64,000 bases of DNA from Spiroplasma endosymbiont of Asaphidion curtum. GTDB lineage: Bacteria; Bacillota_I; Bacilli_A; Mycoplasmatales; Nriv7. The DNA lies in assembly GCF_964031085.1 (NCBI RefSeq), contig NZ_OZ035001.1:372001-436000 (forward strand), read 5' to 3'. Numbering within the stretch: the first letter of the stretch is position 1; every line of letters starts with the position of its first letter. Shown here in pieces: positions 1-7,770 of the stretch. Under the pieces are notes generated by a model, which was given only the letters and a program-made list of their open reading frames with translations, searched no databases and was not told the DNA's origin. Both the position numbers and the translations under genes were made by a program.

Positions 1-376
1 GCATGATGCTGTTTTAGCAATTGGACGGGTAATTTTTAATCACTATGTGAAAACTATTGAAAATATTCCGGAAGCGATGTTATGAAAAATCGAAAATCAA
101 ATTATTTTACAAGCTTTTGATCATCATTGAACAGAACATATTGATGGTTCTAGTAAATTAAGAACGGGAATTTATTTGCGAAGCTATGGACAGTCAAATC
201 CGTTACATGCATATATTGATGAATCAGCCCAATTATTTAATCGAATGCGAATTAATATTGCTCATCAAGTAGTTATTAGTTTGTGTAGTTTAGAAATTGG
301 TCCTGATGTTGATAATGCTATATCAGAGGAGGTATTGGAGGCTATTGAGAGGACAAAGGCAAAACAAGGTGGTTAG
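1..376 (+). CDS. secA: Protein translocase subunit SecA, C-terminal part (partial at window edge)
   Basis: This is the 3' end of a gene entering from the left; codons begin at base 2. SecA is the cytoplasmic ATPase that drives preproteins through the SecYEG channel. The visible ~124 residues match the helical scaffold/wing end of SecA: a HHWTEHID stretch, then [22 protein letters not shown], then the helix with [14 protein letters not shown]. Two tryptophans, including the one in HHW, are encoded by TGA. No zinc-binding C-terminal linker follows; the protein stops at ERTKAKQGG, as in other mollicutes that lack the SecB-type tail. uvrB starts 11 bases after the stop, so the two are probably co-transcribed. 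Family call is secure; only the extreme C terminus is present. Confidence 0.93.
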
Positions 377-387
377 GAAAATTTTTT

Positions 388-2352
388 ATGTTTAAATTAG
401 TTGCTGATTTTAAACCAGCAGGTGATCAACCAAAAGCGATTACGAGTTTAATACAAGGAATAAAGGAAAATCAACAATTTCAGGTGTTATTAGGAGCAAC
501 TGGTACAGGAAAAACTTATACGATTGCTAATGTTATTGCTAAAATTAATAAACCAACTTTAATTTTGTCTCATAATAAAACCTTGGCAATGCAATTATAT
601 GGTGAATTAAAAGGAATGTTTCCTGAAAATCGTGTGGAATATTTTGTTTCCAACTTTGATTTTTATCAACCAGAAGCATATATGCCAAAAACTGATACAT
701 ATATTGATAAGACAGCAAAATCTAATAGTGATATTGAAATGATGCGGTTAAGCGCGATGAATGCTTTAGTTACTAGAAAAGATGTTATTGTTGTGGCATC
801 GGTTGCTGCTATTTATGGTGCCCAAGATCCTGATGAATATAAAAAATCTTTTTTTGAAATTCGTAATGGTGAAAAAGTTGAAAGAAAAGCGTTATTACAT
901 TTTCTTGTTAATTCTGGTTATACTCGTAATGATTTAGAAATTCGTCCGGGAATGTTTACTGCAAAAGGTGATGTTATTAAGTTAGCACCGGGTTGAACGG
1001 ATGAATTTTATTTACGCATTGATTTGTTTGATGATGATATTAATGAAATTGCTAAGGTTGATGTTTTAACTGGTAAAGTAATTGAAAGATATCAATCTTT
1101 TACAATTTTTCCTGCTCAAGACTATATTACTTCCAAAGAAAGATTAGCAAAGGCAATTGCTAGAATTGAAGCAGAATTAATAAAATATTTAGAAGTTTTA
1201 AAAGCTAATAATCAATTATTAGAATATCAAAGGATTGAACAAAGAACTAATCATGATTTAGAAGCGTTGCAAGAGTTTGGTATTTGTAGTGGTATTGAAA
1301 ATTATTCACGACATTTAGATTTAAGAGATAAAGATGTGCCACCATATACTTTAATTGATTATTTTGGTGATGATTTTGTAACTATTATTGATGAATCACA
1401 TATTTCTTTACCACAAGTTAGAGGAATGTTTAATACTGATCGGAGTAGAAAACAAACATTAGTTAATTATGGTTTTCGCTTACCGAGTGCCTTAGATAAT
1501 CGACCATTAAATTTTACAGAATTTATGAATAAATTAAAAACGGTTATATATACATCAGCAACTCCGGGTGATTTTGAATTAAATCAAGTTAATTATCAAG
1601 TGACGGAACAAATTATTCGCCCGACAGGTTTAGTCGATCCAACGATTGTTGTTAAACCAACGATGAATCAAATTGATGATATTATTGAAAATATTTTAGT
1701 GCGAAAAGAAAATTGTGAAAGAGTATTAATTACGACTTTAACAATTAGACAAGCAGAAGATTTAACTACTTATTTGCAGGAGCGAAATATTAAAGTAGCA
1801 TATTTGCATAGTGAATTAAAAACTTTAGATCGTTCAAAGATTTTATTAGAACTAAGAAAAGGGGTTTATGATGCTGTGGTGGGGATTAATTTATTACGCG
1901 AAGGATTAGATATTCCTGAAGTTTCGTTAATTTGTATTTTAGAGGCTAATAAGCAAGGATTTTTACGCGATGCGCGGTCATTAATTCAAACTATTGGTCG
2001 GGCAGCAAGAAATGTTAATGGTAATGTTATTATGTATGCTGATACAATATCGGATGCGATGCAAAAGGCAATAGCTGAAACATTGCGCCGAAGAAATGTC
2101 CAAATTGCTTATAATAAAGAACATAATATTATTCCCCAGACAATAAAGAAAAAGATTGATGATTCGTTATTTACTAATAAATTATTACAAGAATTTAATA
2201 TTGTTAATAAAAGAAAGTCTAAAGATTATGTCACAACAAAAACGCAAATCATTAATGATTTGCGAAAGGAAATGTTAGTGGCAGCAAAAGATTTACAGTT
2301 TGAACGAGCAGCACAGTTACGAGATTTAATTTTGGAATTGGAAACAGAATAA
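388..2352 (+). CDS. uvrB: Excinuclease ABC subunit UvrB
   Basis: UvrB is the damage-verifying helicase-like subunit of nucleotide excision repair. It is loaded by UvrA and recruits UvrC. The 654-residue protein is full length. It begins [17 protein letters not shown] and carries Walker [11 protein letters not shown] near residue 36. The beta-hairpin region has YYQPE-type residues ([11 protein letters not shown], ~residue 91), followed by DESH (helicase motif II) in the middle, [14 protein letters not shown] (motif V) and QTIGRAARN (motif VI). The C-terminal UvrB/UvrC interaction motif ([17 protein letters not shown]) is intact. One in-frame TGA at 994-996 encodes Trp ([15 protein letters not shown]) and would wrongly split the gene under the standard code. 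It lies 11 bases after secA and ends 2 bases before the convergent coaE stop. Confidence 0.97.
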
Positions 2353-2354
2353 GA

Positions 2355-2942
2355 TTAAATATTTCATTGTTCTTTTTCAAAGATTTCATCAACTTGACGA
2401 TGGAGTTCTTTTTTGGAGTCATTATTGATGATTTGATAATCAATAATATCTTTGTAAGTTTCGTAATCGTCTTGTTGTTGACTAATGTTGATAATTTCTT
2501 CAACAGTAAGATTATCGCGATCAATAATTCGTTTAACACGGGTTTCTCAATCACTGTTAACAAAAATAATTTTATTAACAAGTTTGCTTCATTTGGCTTG
2601 TAAGATGACAGCGGCTTCAACAATAATTAGTGTCTTGTCACTGTGATTTTTAATTTGTTGTTGGAGACTTTTTTTTAGTAGTGGTCACATAATGTTATTA
2701 AGTTTTAGGCGTTCTTTAGCATCATTAAAAATGATTGTTCGCAGTTTTTTAGTGTCTAATTCATTACCAGTAAAAGCAGCACTTCCAAAGCGTTTTTTGA
2801 TGGCTTTTATTACTTTGGGAAGGATTCTTATTTCTTGACTTAGAATGTCCATGTCAATACAATAGGCACCTTTTTTTTGCAAATATTTACTAACAATACT
2901 TTTTCCGCTACCGATTTTTCCTGTGATGGCAATAATTAGCAT
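2355..2942 (-). CDS. coaE: Dephospho-CoA kinase
   Basis: CoaE phosphorylates the 3'-hydroxyl of dephospho-CoA, the last step of coenzyme A synthesis. The 195-residue product has the P-loop GKIGSGKS at residues ~8-15. A DMDILSQEI segment (the usual DaD/DxD region) follows, and later VEAAVILQAKW, which corresponds to the DxPLLfE region. The C-terminal part ends in FEKEQWNI. TGA codons supply Trp at two or more positions, the first right after LKLNNIM, so a standard-code reading gives only an 85-residue fragment. ATG at 2942 is preceded by a GGAGAA ribosome site. The gene converges on uvrB with a 2-base gap. Confidence 0.9.
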
Positions 2943-3038
2943 TATGTTCTCCTTAGTTTAATCTTTAACTTTACAATTTACATTATAATTGATTTTATGA
3001 AAATATAATAGTACTTTATATTTTATTAGACTTGGTAG
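2943..3038. other. Intergenic spacer ending in a 10-bp relic of a mobile-element end
   Basis: A short AT-rich spacer upstream of coaE. On the minus strand it carries a TATAAT-like hexamer that could be the coaE -10 box. At 3029-3038 it ends with AGACTTGGTA, the first ten bases of the MITE-B/IS-B terminal repeat found elsewhere in the window, preceded by ATT, which fits the 3-bp ANT target preference of that family. Plectrovirus-derived sequence begins at the next base, GGACGCATAAAG. Confidence 0.5.
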
Positions 3039-3083
3039 GACGCATAAAGTTTTGTTAGGTAGGTAAATATTTGAATAAGTATT

Positions 3084-3115
3084 AAGGCAGTCAGCAATGA
3101 TTGTCTTTTTATTTT
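3084..3115 (+). terminator. Phage rho-independent terminator, copy 1
   Basis: Ten-base stem (AAGGCAGTCA with TGATTGTCTT, allowing G-T pairs), loop GCAA, followed by a T-rich tail TTTATTTT. It is repeated at 34297-34327 with an even better stem (AAGACAGTCA). It probably ends the transcript of the upstream end of the circular phage map. Confidence 0.7.
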
Positions 3116-3445
3116 ATAAGGTGTTAAAATTTGTTCTTTGAAAATTAAATACAAGTGAATTAATAATGTTGGTATGTATTAAAGCACGATAAATTGTGGG
3201 TGGTCGCCATAACCAAAAGAAGTTTACCAGTTGATAGATAACACCCTATTAGCTATAGCAATTTGTTTCATTTTGCAATAAAAAAATGAATGGGTGGATT
3301 TCCTAAAAATATACACGCTATTAAATTAGTTCCAAGGGTAGGATGCGGATATTAAAGTGTAGAAATTTCTATATAGGGGTATGCTAAGTTTAAAATTATT
3401 AAAATCTTTATCTAATTAAAAAACAAAATTTACTAACAAAGCTTG

Positions 3446-3480
3446 TTAAACACTTAAATCTGCGATATATAAGTGTTTAA
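3446..3480. repeat. Conserved 11-bp stem hairpin in plectrovirus leader, copy 1
   Basis: Perfect inverted repeat TTAAACACTTA / TAAGTGTTTAA around a 13-base loop, found unchanged at 34662-34696. It lies 66 bases upstream of the first phage gene and is followed by a cluster of AACTTAGT/ACTTAGTT repeats. No T-run follows on the plus strand, so an operator or origin structure is as likely as a terminator. Confidence 0.6.
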
Positions 3481-3545
3481 AAAACTAAGTTAACTAACTT
3501 AGTTAATATAACTTAGTTTATAACAAATAAGAAAGGTAATTTATT

Positions 3546-3872
3546 ATGAAAAACATTGAAAACATTTTCTTAAATACGAAAAAATATCTCTTAAAAGAAA
3601 CACAAAACGCAATGCTTATTAAAGCGCCAAAAATTCCATGATTTAATGAACAAATCGGCATTTGGTTTCCAAAGCGATTTGTTTATAAAGGAAAATATGA
3701 AAATTCGATTTGTATTGGAATAATAAAAGATAGTAAATATCAAGTAATTTCAATTAATCAACAAGAACAAGAAACCAAGTTAATTAAAGGCCAAGAATTA
3801 TTAGGTTTCTTCATTGCCAAAAAAGAAAACAACAAAAAAGATATAAATTATAACTATTTTAAAGGAGATTAA
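3546..3872 (+). CDS. Plectrovirus conserved protein (108 aa), copy 1
   Basis: First gene of the plectrovirus cluster, with AGAAAGG as ribosome site. The 108-residue protein is soluble, lysine-rich and has no membrane segment. It begins KNIENIFLNTKKYLLKE and contains PKIPWFNEQIGIWFPKRF. Its copy at 34762-35088 differs at only a few residues. In filamentous phages a small soluble protein at this position is often the single-stranded DNA-binding protein; that is a suggestion from order only. TGA is read as Trp in PWFNE. Confidence 0.7.
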
Positions 3873-3874
3873 AA

Positions 3875-4096
3875 ATGAATATTGCAATTGGATTAATATT
3901 TATTATTATCAGCATAATGTTATCGGCATATTTTGCTTATAAAATTTATGCCAAAATAAAAATTAGAATTAAATATAAAAATGCCATTAAAAATAATACT
4001 GGTAATTTCACAAAAGACGAGAAAGTATTTATTGCCCGCTTTGAAGAATGAGTTAAAGCCCCTAATTCAAAAGAAAATAACAAGGATAAAAAATAA
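3875..4096 (+). CDS. Plectrovirus small membrane protein (73 aa), copy 1
   Basis: A 73-residue protein with one N-terminal membrane helix (about residues 3-22, ending AYFAYKIYAK) and a basic/charged C-terminal tail containing FEEW (TGA-coded Trp) and NNKDKK. It starts 2 bases after the preceding stop and overlaps the next gene by one base (TAATG), typical of compact phage operons. The homologous copy is 35091-35312. The role is not known; it is probably a minor virion or assembly membrane protein. Confidence 0.7.
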
Positions 4097-4257
4097 TGTT
4101 TTGAGAAATTATTATGGAATTCTTAAAACTGTTTGTTCCGATAGAAAAAATGCCCGCACAAGTTGCATTTATTGCCGGATTAATTATTATCATTACTTTT
4201 CTTTTCGCATTAATTTCAATTATGTATTTACCAATAAAAATGATTTTTGGAAGATAA
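4096..4257 (+). CDS. Plectrovirus small membrane protein (53 aa), copy 1
   Basis: A 53-residue hydrophobic peptide, mostly one long membrane helix rich in Ile (AFIAGLIIIITFLFALISI), ending PIKMIFGR. The start overlaps the previous stop. The second residue pair FW uses TGA. The copy at 35312-35473 is almost identical. The size and single helix resemble minor coat proteins of filamentous phages; this is inference from architecture. Confidence 0.65.
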
Positions 4258-4260
4258 AAA

Positions 4261-4491
4261 ATGACAATAAATTTAAAAGAATTTAATTGAGAACAAATTA
4301 AACAAACTTTCTGAGATTTATTTATTCAAATTACAACTATTCCGGCTCATATTAGTGGTGGTAAAGAAATTGATTTAACCCAAGAAACACTTTGACTTTT
4401 AATAGCAAACATTGCTTTTTGATTCTTAACAGCAATTATGGTGTGATTTATTCTAATGCTACTTTGGAAAAGCATATCAGTATTTAGATAG
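4261..4491 (+). CDS. Plectrovirus membrane protein (76 aa), copy 1
   Basis: A 76-residue protein with an amphipathic N-terminal half (EFNWEQIKQTFWDLF, Trp from TGA). A hydrophobic C-terminal helix (LWLLIANIAFWFLTAIMVW and onward) follows, ending in the basic WKSISVFR. It lies 3 bases after the preceding stop. Homologue at 35477-35707. Function unknown; virion or export membrane component is likely from its place in the phage operon. Confidence 0.65.
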
Positions 4492-4502
4492 AAACAAAAT
4501 TA

Positions 4503-4628
4503 ATGTCAAGAAGTTACATTGCAATGCATTCCCAAAGAAATTCAAAATTAATTAGTAAAAAATACAATCTTGTTAAAGTTAACCGAGGTTTTTACAAATT
4601 TAAGAAAAATTTTGAATATAAATGATAA
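4503..4628 (+). CDS. Plectrovirus small basic protein (41 aa), copy 1
   Basis: A 41-residue, strongly basic protein (SRSYIAMHSQRNSKLISKK start, many Lys/Arg) with no hydrophobic segment. Arg/Lys richness suggests DNA binding or packaging. In copy 2 (35719-35853) the TAA stop seen here is replaced by TGA, which encodes Trp, so that protein ends WWMF and is three residues longer. The pair is a small natural example of stop/Trp reassignment moving a C terminus. Confidence 0.6.
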
Positions 4629-4656
4629 ATGTTTTAAAAAGAAAGGGGGTGATTAT

Positions 4657-4893
4657 ATGATTGGAACTTTCTTAGTTGATGCACCAGCAAAAATAACAGC
4701 TAGTGATGCGATGACTAAATTGTGAAATGCAATTATAACAGCGTTTACTAAAATGTGAGAAATCATTGCGGTTAATATGCCACAAGTCGGTAACTTCTTT
4801 GCTGACTACTGAATCTTCATTTTTCCATTTATTTTGGCAATATTCTTTATTTGCTTTAAAATGTTTGAAAAATTACTTGGCGCAGTCCGCTAA
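4657..4893 (+). CDS. Plectrovirus probable major coat protein (78 aa), copy 1
   Basis: Preceded by the strongest ribosome site in the phage cluster (GAAAGGGGGTGAT), as expected for the most abundant virion protein. The 78-residue product has an amphipathic segment (TKLWNAIITAFTKMWEII), then a hydrophobic helix (ADYWIFIFPFILAIFFICF), and a short basic tail KLLGAVR. This is the layout of filamentous-phage coat proteins. The homologue at 35873-36115 differs mainly by two extra residues near the N terminus. The coat assignment rests on size, expression signal and topology. Confidence 0.65.
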
Positions 4894-4916
4894 CAAAAAA
4901 TAAAGTGAGGTGCAAG

Positions 4917-4940
4917 ATGAAATTTTGCAAATGAATAATA
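4917..4940 (+). pseudogene. Plectrovirus Zot-like assembly ATPase, 5' fragment cut by IS-A
   Basis: Only the first eight codons (KFCKWII after Met) remain before IS-A begins at 4940. The full gene survives in copy 2 at 36140-37123. The ribosome site GAGGTG is identical in both. The interruption removes all downstream phage genes from this segment, so phage segment 1 cannot assemble particles. Confidence 0.8.
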
Positions 4941-5019
4941 GACTTCTTGCATTACTTATTTATTAAACAAAATTCCTATAAAATATATTTAAAATAGAAA
5001 TTATAAGGAATTTAAGATT

Positions 5020-5843
5020 ATGAAATTTGATAAATTTAATTTTATTAATGATAAAGAATTATTACGATTAACTGGAATAAAGCAAAGTACTTTTAATAAA
5101 ATGTTAAATATTTTAAAAGAAGCTGAGTTAAAAAAGTTTAAAAGAGGTGGTAAAAATAATAAATTATCATTAGAAAATAGATTATTGATGACTTTATCAT
5201 ATTGACGAGAATATCGTACTTATTTTCATCTTGGTAAAAGTTTTGATATTAGTGAAGCTAGTTGTTATCGAAATATCAAGTGAATTGAAGATATTTTAAT
5301 CAAACATCCTGATTTTCAACAACTTGCTGGTAAAAAAGCATTAATAAATGATTATTTTAATGATAAAACAATTATTATTGATGCTACAGAAACACCCATT
5401 CAACGCCCAAAAAAAGACAAAAACAATCTTATTCAGGAAAAAAGAAAAAACACACTATTAAAACACAAGTAATTATTGAAAAAGAAAGCAAAATAATTAT
5501 TGCAACAAATTTTTCTCTCGGTAAAAAGCATGATTTTTGTTTATTTAAAGAATCAAAAATCCCAATTTTAAAAAATACTAAATTAATAGTTGATAATGGT
5601 TATCAAGGAATACAAAAAATTCATAGTAATGTTCTAATACCTAAGAAAAAAACAAAGAAAAACCCTTTAAATAAAGAACAAAAACATAATAATAAATTAA
5701 TTTCAAAAATGAGAATTATTATTGAAAATATTTTTGCTATTCTTAAAAAATTTAAAATTATTACTGAAAAATATCGTAATCGTAGAAAACGATTTAGTTT
5801 AAGATTTAATTTAATTGCTTCAATTTATAATTTGCAATTATAG
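5020..5843 (+). CDS. IS5-like DDE transposase by -1 frameshift (copy a)
   Basis: The first frame runs 5020-5472. It has an N-terminal helix-turn-helix domain (RLTGIKQSTFNKML) and the first catalytic Asp in IIIDATETPIQRP. The second half is read in the -1 frame after the A7 run at 5409-5415, where CCA AAA AAA slips to give RPKKRQKQSYSGKKKKH. The second catalytic region is LIVDNGYQG (Asp) and the Glu is in RIIIENIFA. The fused protein would be about 274 residues, the normal size for short IS5-family transposases. The split is present in every copy, so it is a feature of the element, not a sequencing error. Confidence 0.8.
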
Positions 5844-5870
5844 ATAACATAAAATATTTATTTAAAATTT

Positions 5871-6954
5871 TGCCAAATTGTAAAGTTAAGTGCAACTAAA
5901 TTATTTTTCTAACCAAATATTCGATTGGTGAAAGATAATTTAGTATTTTTCTTGGTCTTTGGTTTAAAGACAATATAAATTTATGAACTGCATTTTTAGT
6001 AGTATTTGAAAAATTAAATTTTTTAGGAAATTTTTCTCTAATTAAACCATTAGTATTTTCATTAGTACCTCTTTGTCAAGGCGAATACGCATTAGCAAAA
6101 TAAATTTTCACATTTAAATTTTTTTCAAGTTGTTGTCAATTAGAAAATTCTTTACCCCTATCAAATGTTATAGTCTTAACAAGATTATTTGGAAGAATTG
6201 ATAAATAATGGCTAATGTTTTCGTTAACAACTTTAGTAGTTCTATTTTCAACTAACATTGCTAAAGTAAATCTTGATGTTCTTTCAACTAAAGTTATTAA
6301 ACATGATTTACTTTTACCTCGTGATGATACTACAGTATCACCTTCTCAATGACCAACAGTTATACGATTATTAACATTAATATTTCGTTCTTTAATTGAT
6401 TTACCATTAAATTTACCGCGATTTTCTTGAGATTTTCGTTTCTTACCTTTTCTTCTTAAATTTTTATTAGTAACTTTTTCAAGTAATCCAGAATAAATTC
6501 AATTGTAAATTGTTTTAAAACTAATAATTCATTCTTTATGAAAATTTTTAATTCTGCCATAAATTTGTTCAGGCGATCAACCTAATAGTAATTTTTGTTG
6601 TATATATTTTACTAATTCTCTATTTTTAAACTTATGAAAATAAACATGTGATTGTTTTCTGTTTTCTGCTTTATTTTGTGCAATTAATGAAAAATAATGA
6701 TTACTATCTTTATTTCTATTGACTTCTCGAATAATAGTACTAATACTTCGATTAAGATTTTTAGCTATTTCACTAATTTTTACTTTAAACTTCAATTGAT
6801 TCTCAATATAAATTCTTTCATATATGCCAAGATGTTTGTAACCCATATAAAAACTCCTTGCTTTGTTTTTTCTAAAATAAACTTAGCATCATGAAATTTT
6901 TATATGAGATTTTTTGCAATTTTATTTACTTGCACTTACAAGTATAATTCAGCA
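5871..6954 (-). mobile_element. IS30-family element copy 1, inside IS-A copy a
   Basis: Imperfect terminal repeats: TGCTGAATTATACTTGTAAG at one end, TGCCAAATTGTAAAGTTAAG at the other, sharing TAAGTGCAA just inside. Complete, 1084 bp. It is inserted a few bases after the IS-A transposase stop codon. Copies 3 and 6 sit in the same place of other IS-A elements. Confidence 0.88.
5896..6846 (-). CDS. IS30-family transposase (copy 1)
   Basis: 316-residue transposase. The N-terminal IS30 helix-turn-helix (ISEIAKNLNRSISTIIREVNR) recognises the ends. The DDE catalytic core has Asp in HWEGDTVVS, Asp in ITFDRGKEFSNW, and Glu in RGTNENTNGLIREKFPK, a hallmark IS30 sequence. Several Trp are TGA. The ATG at 6846 has AAGGAG at the correct distance. 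It differs from other copies at residue ~86 (KYIQQ instead of KYVQQ). Open throughout and possibly active. Confidence 0.92.
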
Positions 6955-7112
6955 AATTAAATTTAAATAATAAAATAATTTTTTGTTGTGTCAAAATTTA
7001 CACATTTAATAAAATCCATAAGTATTAACCTAATAAAAGTTAGAAATTACTATATAGTATTTTTTATTTACAAATAATTTGTAATTATTTTAATAAGTAA
7101 TGCAAGAAGTCT

Positions 7113-7356
7113 AATCTATTTTCTAATGATAATTTATTATTTTTACCACCTCTTTTAAACTTTTTTAACTCAGCTTCTTTTAAAATATTTAACATTTTAT
7201 TAAAAGTACTTTGCTTTATTCCAGTTAATCGTAATAATTCTTTATCATTAATAAAATTAAATTTATCAAATTTCATAATCTTAAATTCCTTATAATTTCT
7301 ATTTTAAATATATTTTATAGGAATTTTGTTTAATAAATAAGTAATGCAAGAAGTCT
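7113..7356 (-). pseudogene. IS-A 5' fragment (copy b), opposite orientation
   Basis: Carries the left end of IS-A, the leader and the first ~55 codons of the transposase (start at 7276, minus strand), then breaks off into the right end of IS-A copy a at AATCTATTTTC. The outer triplet 7357-7359 is AAT, the same as on the far left of the complex (4937-4939), which may be chance in such AT-rich DNA. Confidence 0.75.
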
Positions 7357-7770
7357 AATATTAATAGTTCTATTAAATTACAAAAATTGATGTATTTTTC
7401 TTACATATATTTTTACAAAAAAACTGGTTTATTGTTGTTTGATGAAAAATTTGAAGCATGAGTATATGGTCCAGTTTTAAGAGAAATTTATTATCATACA
7501 AGAGATTACGGTTTATTTTTTAATTATTTTCCGTCTTCAGAAATAAAGTTTAGAGATAATAAAATTGTTGAAATAAAAACATCTAAAAAAATAATTCCTG
7601 ATTTAAAAAATGAAACTGTTTGTAAATTAATTGATGAAGCTTTAATTGATTATTCAAAATTGTCAGCTATGCTTCTTGTAGCAGAAGCACATAAATCTGA
7701 ATATTGAATAAAAGCAAGAAACGGACTTGATATTAGTTTGCCAAGTGATCGGGATATAATAATTAATTAG
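7357..7770 (+). pseudogene. Panacea/DUF4065 (SocA-like) antitoxin-domain protein, 5' truncated
   Basis: The reading frame is open from the IS border to TAG at 7768-7770, about 136 residues with TGA as Trp. It matches the Panacea/DUF4065 domain: KLQKLMYFSYIYFYKKTG, then LLLFDEKFEAWVYGPVLREIY, later AEAHKSEYWIKAR and the end SLPSDRDIIIN. In known cases this domain acts as antitoxin for varied toxins or as a phage- or plasmid-encoded proteolysis adaptor. The N-terminal dozen or so residues and the start are lost to the IS at 7356. It converges with the terminase gene and overlaps it by about 8 bases. Confidence 0.78.

Larger units (their letters stand above)
3039..3545 (+). other. Plectrovirus non-coding region, copy 1 (terminator, hairpins, putative origin)
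   Basis: About 507 bases without a gene, almost identical to 34251-34761, where it also precedes the same phage genes. It starts with a rho-independent terminator (3084-3115). A GC-richer structured stretch follows, with GTGGGTGGTCGCC and TTAGCTATAGC. Near the end is a strong hairpin (3446-3480), then several ACTTAGTT repeats just before the first gene. By position it probably holds the phage origin and promoters; no replication protein motif was matched, so the origin role is inference. Confidence 0.55.
4940..7112 (+). mobile_element. IS-A copy a (IS5-like), interrupted by IS30
   Basis: Begins AGACTTCTTGCATTACTTAT and ends AATAAGTAATGCAAGAAGTCT. Its 3' untranslated part is split by an IS30-family element (5871-6954). 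Left target triplet AAT (4937-4939). Immediately right of its end lies the 5' fragment of another IS-A copy in the opposite orientation (7113-7356), so the unit is a chimera of two IS-A copies. Without the IS30 it would be about 1.09 kb, like the intact copies. Confidence 0.85.

Noticed and set aside
3180-3340. Possible tRNA-like or riboswitch-like RNA in the structured phage leader
   Set aside because: No acceptor/T-arm pairing or GTTC-type loop could be fitted, and the segment is conserved only with the phage genes.
3446-3480. Hairpin as a rho-independent terminator of segment 1
   Set aside because: The stem is followed by AAAAAAC and not a T-run, and a better terminator exists at 3084-3115.
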